A stretch of 64,000 nt of DNA. It comes from Pseudomonadota bacterium. Its GTDB lineage: Bacteria; Pseudomonadota; Gammaproteobacteria; Steroidobacterales; Steroidobacteraceae. The notes under the pieces were generated by a model. The model was not told the origin of the DNA, did no database searches, and saw nothing but the letters and a program-made list of their open reading frames with translations. Within the stretch, counting starts at the first letter, position 1, and each line of letters begins with the position of its first letter. The position numbers were made by a program, and so were the translations under genes. This document shows positions 25,895-33,685 of the stretch, in pieces. Where the stretch lies: NCBI GenBank assembly GCA_003242685.1, contig QGVD01000008.1, forward strand, positions 1-64,000. Direction: 5' to 3'.

Positions 25895-27287
25895 CGACCG
25901 AATCGCCCTGCTGAGAGAGCTCGAGCTGCGACCGGTCGCGCGGGAGCAGGGCCTGAACCAGATCGAGTCCGGAATGAGGCCCTCTCCCTGACGAGCTGAA
26001 GCCTTCCGGCAGCCGCGCCGGAGCATTGACGATCGTGAGCTCTATGCGCTCTCCGACCCGCGACAGGCAACCTTCGACGCGTGCGCCCTTCTCGTTCCGC
26101 GTGTGCTTGACGGCGTTGGTGAGCAGCTCGCCGATGGCGACGGCGAGCGCGACCGCTTCTTCCTGCGAGAGCGAGGTCGGCTGCCACCGGACCGGATCGG
26201 TCGTCCACTGCACCGGTATGGGCGCGACGGAGCGCACGGTAGCGACGATCTGAGAGACGAGCTCGGACAGCTCGACCGACGCCTGCCCGTTCTTCGCCAG
26301 GAGCCCGTGCACGGTGGCGATGGAGAGTATCTGCGCGACTGCCGCATCGATTGCTTCGCGCGGCGACTGGTGTGAATGCGAGTACGCGCGCAGCAGTCCG
26401 ACCAGGCCCTGCAGGTGATTCTTGATCCGATGATGGACCTCGCGCACGAGCGTCCGCGTGAGCGCTTTCTCCCGCGCGAGCTGCGCGGCCTGCTCTTCCT
26501 TGATGGCCGTGATGTCCTGCGCGAGGAGCAGGATCCGTGCAACCTCTTCGCCTATGCGCAGCGGCACCAGATAAACGCGCCACCACCGGCCGAAGCGCAT
26601 CAGCTCCCGCTCGGCGCGATACCCGGTGCGCACGACCTGATCGAGGAACCCCGGCATCACCGAAGAGCCGTCCGTCTCGTGGAGGAAGGGGCAGTAGTGC
26701 ATCGTGAGCGAGCTCGCCGTGCTCCAGCCGACGAGCCGCGCGGTGGCCTCGTTCGCCTGCACGACGAGGCCGTCCGAAGTCATGAGCACGACGGGATGGC
26801 CGATCTCGTTCAGGACGGTGTGCAGAGCGTCCTCGGTGAACTTCAGGGCACTGTGCTCGAGCTGCTGCTCGCGGTCGATGAGACACAGCATGCCGAACGC
26901 GGCGACGGTGCCCGAGGGAAGGCGCACGACGTCGGTGCGGCTGCGCAGCCACAGATAGACGCCGTTGCTGGATCGTATTCGGTAGTCGTCGAAGAAGTGG
27001 CAGTTCCTGCCGCTCACCACGGCTTCACGCGTGCGCGCCTCGACGGCACCGCGATCTTCCGGATGAACGAGCGCCAGAAAGGCATCGACGGTCTGCTCGA
27101 TATCGCCGGGCCGGTAACCGAGCAGCTCGAGCGTCCACGGCGGTATCCACATCCGCGACTGGGAGCAGTCCGGCCAGTACCAGCCGATGACGTGCGATCG
27201 CGCGATGCAGTCGATGAGATCCGGCGGAAGCGGTTCGGCGGTCGCGGCATCCCGAACGGCGGCCGGCTCGGAGCCGCCTGCGCTCAC
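25827..27287 (-). CDS. PAS-PAS HisKA_2 sensor histidine kinase (soluble)
   Basis: A 486-residue cytoplasmic kinase with no membrane helix. PAS domains cover about residues 30-140 and 145-265, followed by a HisKA_2 dimerisation domain with REVHHRIKNHLQ (phospho-His at 285 or 286) and a HATPase domain with GELLTNAVKH. HisKA_2 kinases commonly work with ANTAR or PhyR-type partners. It starts at GTG 27287, overlapping the stop of the ANTAR regulator by four bases, so the two are coupled: regulator first, then kinase. Signals could be light, redox or small ligands; no cofactor residue is evident. Confidence 0.93.
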   Translation of the reverse strand: MSAGGSEPAAVRDAATAEPLPPDLIDCIARSHVIGWYWPDCSQSRMWIPPWTLELLGYRPGDIEQTVDAFLALVHPEDRGAVEARTREAVVSGRNCHFFDDYRIRSSNGVYLWLRSRTDVVRLPSGTVAAFGMLCLIDREQQLEHSALKFTEDALHTVLNEIGHPVVLMTSDGLVVQANEATARLVGWSTASSLTMHYCPFLHETDGSSVMPGFLDQVVRTGYRAERELMRFGRWWRVYLVPLRIGEEVARILLLAQDITAIKEEQAAQLAREKALTRTLVREVHHRIKNHLQGLVGLLRAYSHSHQSPREAIDAAVAQILSIATVHGLLAKNGQASVELSELVSQIVATVRSVAPIPVQWTTDPVRWQPTSLSQEEAVALAVAIGELLTNAVKHTRNEKGARVEGCLSRVGERIELTIVNAPARLPEGFSSSGRGPHSGLDLVQALLPRDRSQLELSQQGDSVVTRLLYLPEKPLGDATPQAENR

Positions 27288-27997
27288 GGCTTCGTGTCTC
27301 CGTCACGGCTGCGCACCTGGGACCTCTGGCCCAGTGCGCCGTAGAGGCGGGCGGTCTCGTCGGTCATGCGCAGGAGCTGAGTCGCGACTTCCTCGAGCCG
27401 CGTGCGCGTGGAGCGAGCCTGCCGGCGCAGACGCTCGAGCGCTTCCTGCTGATCGATGCCGAACTTCTCCATGAGCACGCCGGTCGCGACGCTGACGTTG
27501 CGGCTCATCTGCAGGGCGGTATTGAGCTGCTCCGCCTGGGACTGCAGCGCGCGGAACTCGCGCGATCGCTGCAGCACGGTGCGCACCATCGTGAGGAGCT
27601 GCTCCGTGTCGACCGGCTTGACCAGATACGCCATCGCGCCGGCGTCGATTGCCCCGCCGACGATCGCCTGATCGCTGTAGGCCGAAAGGAAGATCACTGC
27701 CGTGGACGTGCGCTTCGCGATCTGGCGGGCGAGCTCGACACCGGTGAGACCCGGCATCGCGTAATCCACGATCGCGAGCGCGGGATTCGACTCGAGACAG
27801 ATCTCGAGCGCGTGCGCTCCGTCGTAGGCCACGAGAACCTGATAGCCCGCGCTGCGCAGTCCGTGACCCAGGGTCGCGACGATGAGCGGATCGTCGTCGG
27901 CGAGGAGAATCGTGGGCGACGGTGCGGCGGCATCGGAACGCGGTCCGGTCGCTGCCGCAGGGCTCGATGAAACGGATGTCGGTGCGATCCTGCCCAT
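27284..27997 (-). CDS. response regulator with ANTAR RNA-binding domain
   Basis: A 237-residue regulator. The receiver has Asp34-Asp36, phospho-acceptor Asp78 in LAIVDYAMP and Lys127 in YLVKPVD. From about residue 155 comes an ANTAR domain with LNTALQMSRNVSVATGVLMEKF and the conserved EALERLRRQAR helix. Phosphorylated ANTAR proteins dimerise and bind twin hexaloop hairpins in nascent RNA to prevent termination. The kinase directly downstream is the likely phosphate donor. I chose ATG 27997; residues 8-27 are a Ser/Ala/Pro-rich tail, so a later start is possible. Confidence 0.92.
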   Translation of the reverse strand: MGRIAPTSVSSSPAAATGPRSDAAAPSPTILLADDDPLIVATLGHGLRSAGYQVLVAYDGAHALEICLESNPALAIVDYAMPGLTGVELARQIAKRTSTAVIFLSAYSDQAIVGGAIDAGAMAYLVKPVDTEQLLTMVRTVLQRSREFRALQSQAEQLNTALQMSRNVSVATGVLMEKFGIDQQEALERLRRQARSTRTRLEEVATQLLRMTDETARLYGALGQRSQVRSRDGDTKP

Positions 27998-28737
27998 AAG
28001 CTCGCTGTCGTTATCGTTCGTGCGTCCAGATCGACACGACTCGGCAGCCGCTCCCCCCGGCATTGCCGGTCGTGAACCGCCGCGGCGACGGCGCACCCCC
28101 TTCGCTGCCGCCGTAAGTCGCATTGTCTCTCGGGACACTTCGGCCCACAGCCGTGCGGCCCGAAGGACGCGCGGCGATCGTCATGAGGAATGGAATCCGG
28201 ATCCGTGGAACGGCGCCCGCGGGTTCTGGGGGGGCACCGGTGCATGCATGTCGACCGCGTGTCTCGATCGCACGCAGCGGCAGGACGTGTCGTCGCCGCC
28301 GTCAATACTTCCGGCCACCGTGACGAATGTCAAGCACGCGTCATACGCCGGATCCGCGCGTATCCGAGCATGACGCCGCTCTCAGAACACGAAGGCGACC
28401 TTCACCCCCGATGGGCGGCTGCCGATAATCCGGGAGCACACGTTTCGCCCCGGCGGCGCCCCGCCATCCGCGCCGCCTGCTCGGTCGATCTTGCCGACCG
28501 CAGGGGCCCGACAGGCCGCGACCCCGCCTGTACCGGAAAGCTCGCACACTCCGTTCGAACCGGGCCGAAGCACGCTCGTCGCCGCAAGGCGCGGGGCCCG
28601 TGCGCCCGGCTTCCGGCGGCTCTTCCTCGAGACAACGAAAGAGGCACCGTGATCGCACGAACCACGACAAGAGCTCAGTCGCCTGGCAGGCCGTCCGCTC
28701 CGCGTCCCGGGACGGGCGGCCGGTGCAGGGGTGCGCC
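27998..28737. other. long divergent intergenic region
   Basis: These 740 bases separate the ANTAR regulator from the diguanylate cyclase gene, both reading outwards. Reading frames here give only Arg/Pro/Ala-rich translations with no family resemblance. I saw no tRNA, c-di-GMP riboswitch-like fold or insertion-sequence ends. It may hold long leaders for either gene, including ANTAR target hairpins, but I could not identify a pair with confidence. Confidence 0.5.
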
Positions 28738-30468
28738 ATGACCGGGCCCATCCGGGCACACCTGCCGTCGGTCCTCGCCACGCTTCGCGCCCGGCTGGGA
28801 CCGAGCGCCATGCCGGTCCTCTTCGGCCTCGTCGCGCTGGCGACGGCCGGCGTCATCCGTTACGCCGATCAGCTGCGCGAAGTCCGCTTCGGATTCCTGA
28901 GCGTGTTTCTGATCGCGGCAGGAATCTCGACGTTGTGGCTGCTGGTGGTGCGATACACGCAGCGCGCCCTGTTCTCCGAGGCGCGCAAGTTCGCGATGCT
29001 GCTCGACGCCGCTCCCGAGGCCATCGTCGGTGTCGCCGACGACGGCACGATCCGGTTCGCCAATTCCCGCGTTTCGGAAATATTCGGCTACACCGCGGCG
29101 GAGCTCTGCGGCGAATCGGTAGAGGTGCTGGTGCCGGAACGGCTGCGTTCGGCGCACGTCGCGGCGCGCGCGCAGTATGCCGCCAGGCCGACCGTGCGGC
29201 CCATGGGCAGCGGACGCCTGCTGCTCGCGCGCCGCAAGGACGGCGCGGAGCTGCCCGTCGAAGTGAGTCTCAGCACCATCGACACGCCGCACGAGCGCGT
29301 GGTGCTGTGCATCGTCCGGGATGTCACCGAGCAGATGCGGACGCGCCAGGCGCTCGTCGATGCGAACCGCGAGCTGCAGGCGAGTGTCGAGCAGATGGGA
29401 AGGCGCGCCGAGGAGCTGCGCGAGCTCACGCGCACGGGCGAGCTGCTCCAGTGCTGCGTTCATGAACGGGAGGCTTACCCGCTCATCGCGCAGGCGGTCG
29501 CGAGACTCTACCCGCAGTCGCGCGGCGCGCTGTATCTGCTCAACAGCTCGCGCGTCATCGCCGAGCGTGTCGTGACGTGGGGCGGAACCACCGACGGTGT
29601 GCCGGAATCCTTCCAGCCGCCGGACTGCTGGGCGCTGCGCCGCAGCCGCATTCATGTCGCGACGGTTTCGGGCAACGAGCCTCGCTGTCCCCACGACGCC
29701 GACAGGCAGTCCCTGAGCGTCTGCGTGCCCATGGTGGCGCAGGGCGAGATCATCGGTGTTCTTCACGCATGCAGCGCGGATCCCGAGGACGCAGCCGCGC
29801 GCCGTGCCCTCGCGCAGATCCTCCGTGCAATCGCCGAGCAGAGCGCGCTCGCGATCGCGAATCTGAGGCTGCGCGAGGCGCTGCGGACGCAGTCGATCCG
29901 CGACCCGCTCACCGGGCTCTACAACAGGCGGTTCCTCGACGAATGGCTGGACCGGGAGCTGAGTCGGCTGATCCGCCAGCGCGGACGTCTGTCCGTGCTG
30001 CTCATCGATCTGGATCACTTCAAGCGTTTCAACGACACCTTCGGTCACCAGGGAGGAGACGTCGCGCTGCGCGAGGTGTGCGCGATCATGCAGCGAACGG
30101 TGCGCGGCTGCGACGTCGTCTGCCGGTTCGGCGGCGAGGAGTTCGCGGTTCTGCTTCCCGATGCAGGAACCGAAGAGGCGCTCGCGACGGCGGAGAAGCT
30201 GCGCGCTCACACCGAAACTGCCGTCGTTCAGCGCGGCGGCGTGATCATGGGTGCGCTCACGGCGTCGATCGGTGTCGCGGTCTTTCCCGATCACGGCACC
30301 TCGAGCCAGGCGCTGCTGCAGGCGGCCGACGCCGCGCTGTACGCGGCCAAGCGCGCCGGCCGCAATCGGGTCGTCCTCGCGAAACGCTCCGACGACGGCG
30401 AGTGCGGCGCCTGGGCCGTTCCGGCCGACACGCGGGCCGAAATCGGTGAGAAGCTCGTCTCCCAGTGA
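28738..30468 (+). CDS. membrane PAS-GAF-GGDEF diguanylate cyclase
   Basis: A 576-residue protein that makes c-di-GMP. Two helices (about 23-41 and 50-72) anchor it, a PAS domain covers about 83-205, a GAF-like domain about 245-385, and a GGDEF domain about 395-565. The active-site motif is GGEEF within CRFGGEEFAVLLP, and the inhibitory RxxD site is present as RGCD at the correct spacing, so feedback control is expected. DPLTGLYNRRFLDEW marks the domain start. ATG 28738 follows GCAGGGG. The stop lies inside the 5' end of a decayed EAL-HDOD gene. Confidence 0.94.
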   Translation: MTGPIRAHLPSVLATLRARLGPSAMPVLFGLVALATAGVIRYADQLREVRFGFLSVFLIAAGISTLWLLVVRYTQRALFSEARKFAMLLDAAPEAIVGVADDGTIRFANSRVSEIFGYTAAELCGESVEVLVPERLRSAHVAARAQYAARPTVRPMGSGRLLLARRKDGAELPVEVSLSTIDTPHERVVLCIVRDVTEQMRTRQALVDANRELQASVEQMGRRAEELRELTRTGELLQCCVHEREAYPLIAQAVARLYPQSRGALYLLNSSRVIAERVVTWGGTTDGVPESFQPPDCWALRRSRIHVATVSGNEPRCPHDADRQSLSVCVPMVAQGEIIGVLHACSADPEDAAARRALAQILRAIAEQSALAIANLRLREALRTQSIRDPLTGLYNRRFLDEWLDRELSRLIRQRGRLSVLLIDLDHFKRFNDTFGHQGGDVALREVCAIMQRTVRGCDVVCRFGGEEFAVLLPDAGTEEALATAEKLRAHTETAVVQRGGVIMGALTASIGVAVFPDHGTSSQALLQAADAALYAAKRAGRNRVVLAKRSDDGECGAWAVPADTRAEIGEKLVSQ

Positions 30469-30912
30469 GCAGGCCGGCGATACCGCGCTGCTGGCGCGGC
30501 AGCCGATCTTCGACTCCGACATGCGCGTCGTGGGCTACGAGCTGCTCTACCGGTGCGCGATCGGCGACGAGCGCGCGACCTCGGCATCAGCTACCGGTTC
30601 CTCCGTTGCATCAACTCCAGCTTCTACAACCTTCCGCGTACCGTGCGGACGCTGCATCGGGCACTGGTGCTGCTCGGGCTCGACAATCTGCGCAGGCTCT
30701 GCACGCTCGTGACGCTGTCGGGCTTCGACGATCGTCCGGCGCTGCTCCTCGTCGATTCCATGCTGAGGGCACGGATGTGCGAGCTTCTGGCACAGGCGAT
30801 CCGCTGCCGCTGGCACCGCCGATCCGTAGCGCGCTTCTCGAGCGCGAAGGTGAGCTGGGCTCGGCCCTGCAGTGCGTGCTGAGCTACGAGCTCGGCGACC
30901 GGGAGGCGGCAG
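30446..30912 (+). pseudogene. decayed EAL-HDOD (CdgJ/YuxH-like) gene with two internal deletions
   Basis: Three consecutive segments in three different frames match successive parts of an EAL-HDOD protein. From GTG 30446 to about 30570 the translation contains LLARQPIFDSDMRVVGYELLYR, the usual N-terminus of the degenerate EAL domain. From about 30571 to 30800 another frame gives DLGISYRFLRCINS and VLLGLDNLRRLCTL, typical of the HDOD domain. From about 30804 the third frame gives SALLEREGELGSALQCVLSYE, the C-terminal part. The body of the EAL domain and part of the HDOD domain are missing at the two joins. It overlaps the cyclase gene end by 23 bases and was probably once co-translated with it. 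No functional product is expected. Confidence 0.8.
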
Positions 30913-30932
30913 ATTTCCGGGGTCCGGCACGA

Positions 30933-31274
30933 TCAGCCGGCGTCCGCCTGCGAGGCACTGCTCCGTGCCAGCGCCGTCAGCGCGGGACGATCGACCTGCG
31001 CAATCGCTTCCGCGATCGCCTGTTCGTAGCAGCTCTGGTACAGACGGACCTCGTTGACCCTGCGCGGATCGGGGCTCGGTCCGCACGCCGTGCGCGCAGC
31101 TGCCTTGATACGGCGATACAGCGCGGCGGCGCCTTCGGGATGCGCGAGGTTCAGGTCGCTGTATCCCACGATCACGGAATGCGCGACCTGCGTCTGCGGC
31201 GCACCGACGGTGACGCCCGCGCCTGCGAAAGCGATTCCTGCAAACAGCACTCGCATCAGCATCTTCGAGCTCAT
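30933..31274 (-). CDS. UrcA family exported protein (copy 1)
   Basis: A 113-residue protein of the UrcA family, found mainly in Sphingomonadales, Caulobacterales and Xanthomonadales-like bacteria; function unknown. A signal peptide ends near residue 25 (AGAGVTVGAPQ). The mature part has family features YSDLNLAHPEGAAALYRRIKAAARTACG and a second Cys in LYQSCYEQAI, which likely form a disulphide. ATG 31274 follows AGGAGAGG. It is 63 per cent or more similar by eye to the neighbour at 31516 and both read the same way. Confidence 0.9.
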   Translation of the reverse strand: MSSKMLMRVLFAGIAFAGAGVTVGAPQTQVAHSVIVGYSDLNLAHPEGAAALYRRIKAAARTACGPSPDPRRVNEVRLYQSCYEQAIAEAIAQVDRPALTALARSSASQADAG

Positions 31275-31515
31275 GACAACCCTCTCCTGTGAGCGGTATT
31301 CGAATCTGGTCCTCCGGCATGGCAACCGGGCGGTGGAGCGACTTCTTCGTCTCCGTGACGCGCCCGGCGTCGTTCGCCCCTACATGCGCAGGAGCCGGGC
31401 GAATCGGCTCATGCGGATGCGGAGCCCGGGGGCACCGCGACGCCCGGGCACAGGGGCAGGGGAGGCCGCGCCGGAGCGCCGCTGTGCGGCGTCCGACGCG
31501 GAGCCCGCGAGGCAT

Positions 31516-31854
31516 TCAGCCGACCTTGTCGTGTCCCGCGCGGCTTCGATGAAGCGCGGTCAGCGTCGCGCGGTCGACCTTTTCGACGGCCTTCGCGACG
31601 GCCTGCTCGAAGCACTGCTCGAACAGACGCCGCTCGTGGAGCCGATGCGGATCGGGGTTCGGTCCACAGGCCGTGCGTGCTGCCGCCTTGATGCGGCGAT
31701 AGAGCGTGGCGGCGCCTTCGGGCTTGGACAGGTCGAGATCGGTGTAGTCCACGACTACCTGCACCGCCTCCGGCTGTGGTGCGCCCACCGTCACGCCCGC
31801 ACCCATGAAAGCGATTCCTGCAAACAGCACTCGCGTCAGCATCCCGGAACTCAT
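31516..31854 (-). CDS. UrcA family exported protein (copy 2)
   Basis: A 112-residue UrcA-family protein with signal peptide (residues 1-25), DYTDLDLSKPEGAATLYRRIK and the Cys pair ACGPNPD / FEQCFEQAV. It is the upstream tandem paralogue of the gene at 30933; the two share an identical ribosome-site context (AGGAGAGGGT), an almost identical N-terminal coding segment, and a similar stretch further upstream. It is preceded by 280 bases shared with the divergent DUF2868 gene, which should contain its promoter. Confidence 0.9.
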   Translation of the reverse strand: MSSGMLTRVLFAGIAFMGAGVTVGAPQPEAVQVVVDYTDLDLSKPEGAATLYRRIKAAARTACGPNPDPHRLHERRLFEQCFEQAVAKAVEKVDRATLTALHRSRAGHDKVG

Positions 31855-32134
31855 GGCGACCCTCTCCTGTAAGACGTCGTCGGCGGGAGCGACCCTTTCG
31901 TCTCCCTGGCGCGTTCGACTACGTGTATTGATTCACGAGAGGGGCGGGGCGTTTATTCGCTTCGTCGCGATTTGAAGTCGTTCCGGCGACGACCCGATTC
32001 CGATGGGAACCGCAACCGGCCCGGGCCGCGCCGAAGTCGCGCAGCCGCGCATGCGCGGTTTGGAGCTGTACCGTGGGCGCGATAGAGTGCACCGGACGGC
32101 CGGGAGTTCCGCGCCGCACGCGGCACGACAATCG

Positions 32135-33685
32135 ATGCACGAGAGCTCGCTCCGTACCGTCCTCCTCATTCAGGCCATCGAGGACAGCGACCGCGACGGT
32201 GAGGTGATTCCGCTCGCCGACCGCGCCGATGCAACGCGCGCGGCGCTGCGCCACGAGCCTGAAGCGCGGCAGGCGATGAGAAGCGGCGCGCTCGAGCGCA
32301 GCGTCGAGCGCTTCCTCACACGGCGGGCCGAGCGCCTGCTCGAGCACGTCGAGCTGCGCTCGCCCGTCGTCTCACACGTGCTGGCACTGTCGGGTGGCGC
32401 CTCGTGGATCGGTGCGGCGCTGCTCGCACTCGCGCTCGTCTCGGGAATATCGCTGTCCGCGCTCGACGGCAGCCGGCGCATCAACATCCTGGCGTTTCCG
32501 CTGCTCGGTCTCGTCGTCTGGAACCTCTCTGTGTACGCGGCGCTGGGTATCGCGTGGATCCGTCGCCGCTCGCGCGCGTCGAGCGGTGCGCCGCCGCTTT
32601 CACGTCTGTACGGACGCTGGATCGACTGGCGTGCGAGAGCGCTGCTCGAGCGCGCGTCGCAGTTCAATGCACCGCTCGCCGCGGGTCTGCGGCGCTTCGC
32701 GTCGGAGTGGAGCACCATCGCCCTGCCGTTGCTCGCTGCGCGTGCGCGCAGGCTCCTGCACCTCTCCGCTGCGTGCGCAGCGCTCGGCCTCGTCGCGGGA
32801 CTCTATGTGCGCGGCATCGTTCTGCAGTACGAGGCCGGCTGGGAGAGCACCTTCCTCGGGCCGCCGCAGGTACAAGCGCTCCTTGCGGTTCTCTACGGTC
32901 CCGCGTCCGCACTCGCGCGAATCGCGTTGCCGGCAACTCCTGACGACGTCGCGGCGCTGCGCTGGACCGGTGACTCGGGAGGCGGCGACGCCGCGACGTG
33001 GATTCATCTCATCGCCGTGACGGCGGCTCTGTACATCATCGTTCCGCGCCTGCTGCTCGCGTTGCTCGCGACGCTGCGGCTCCGGGCTCTCTCCCGTGCA
33101 CCCGAGCTGCCGCCGTCGCTCGTCCCTTACGCGCGCGGCATCCTGCTCGGTGCGGGAGGCACGGGAGGAGACATCGCGAGCATCACGCCGTACGCGTACG
33201 ATCCGGGTCCCGAATCGCTGCGCGGTGCGGAGGCCCTGCTCGGCGCGGCGCTCGGCGGCACGGTGCGCCTCGACGTGCGCGCTCCCATCCGCTACGGCGA
33301 GGAGGACGAGCTGATCGACCGGCTGTCGCGCGGCGTCGCGCGCGTGTCGGACTGGAACGTGCTGCTCATGAGCCTTGCCTCGACACCCGAACCCGAGAAT
33401 CACGGCGCGGTGATCGCCGGCGTGCGCGACTGGCTGGCGCGCTCGCAGCGTGCCGTGCCGCTGCTCGTCCTCATCGACGAATCGCCGTACGCTGCACGCA
33501 TGCGCGGAGAGACTTCCTTCGAGCAGCGGCTCGCCGAGCGCCGGCGTGTCTGGAGCGATTTCGTCGCGGGATACGGGCTGCGTGCGTGCATCTTCGATCT
33601 CGCGCACCTCGCCGCCGATGACACGAGAGTTCGCGACTCCGTGCGTGCGGCGCTGTGGACGCCGGGTCAGCGCGTCGCCGTATGA
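32135..33685 (+). CDS. DUF2868 family membrane protein
   Basis: A 516-residue membrane protein that occurs next to DUF3482 GTPases in many beta- and gammaproteobacteria. The soluble N-terminus (RTVLLIQAIEDSDRDGEVI, matching the family start) is followed by helix pairs at about 90-110 and 116-142, then 211-234 and 290-316, and a soluble C-terminal domain with PLLVLIDESPYAARM. Function is not established. I chose ATG 32135 over the longer frame because family members begin at this motif. Its stop overlaps the GTPase start by ATGA, implying coupled synthesis. Confidence 0.9.
   Translation: MHESSLRTVLLIQAIEDSDRDGEVIPLADRADATRAALRHEPEARQAMRSGALERSVERFLTRRAERLLEHVELRSPVVSHVLALSGGASWIGAALLALALVSGISLSALDGSRRINILAFPLLGLVVWNLSVYAALGIAWIRRRSRASSGAPPLSRLYGRWIDWRARALLERASQFNAPLAAGLRRFASEWSTIALPLLAARARRLLHLSAACAALGLVAGLYVRGIVLQYEAGWESTFLGPPQVQALLAVLYGPASALARIALPATPDDVAALRWTGDSGGGDAATWIHLIAVTAALYIIVPRLLLALLATLRLRALSRAPELPPSLVPYARGILLGAGGTGGDIASITPYAYDPGPESLRGAEALLGAALGGTVRLDVRAPIRYGEEDELIDRLSRGVARVSDWNVLLMSLASTPEPENHGAVIAGVRDWLARSQRAVPLLVLIDESPYAARMRGETSFEQRLAERRRVWSDFVAGYGLRACIFDLAHLAADDTRVRDSVRAALWTPGQRVAV

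Larger units (their letters stand above)
30933..31915 (-). repeat. tandem duplication carrying the two UrcA genes
   Basis: A unit of about 580 bases is present twice. A 28-base stretch in the signal-peptide coding region is identical at 31227-31254 and 31807-31834, offset 580, and similarity continues through both genes and into the region upstream of each (for example around 31330-31360 and 31885-31915). Confidence 0.75.

Noticed and set aside
23492..26026. An 844-codon open frame antisense to the chemoreceptor gene
   Set aside because: Its translation is Arg/His/Leu-rich with no family match; the opposite frame encodes complete PAS and chemoreceptor domains. Long antisense frames are expected in this GC-rich DNA.
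27998..28737. Possible tRNA, riboswitch or small gene in the long gap before the cyclase
   Set aside because: I found no cloverleaf, no c-di-GMP aptamer-like core and no translation with family resemblance.
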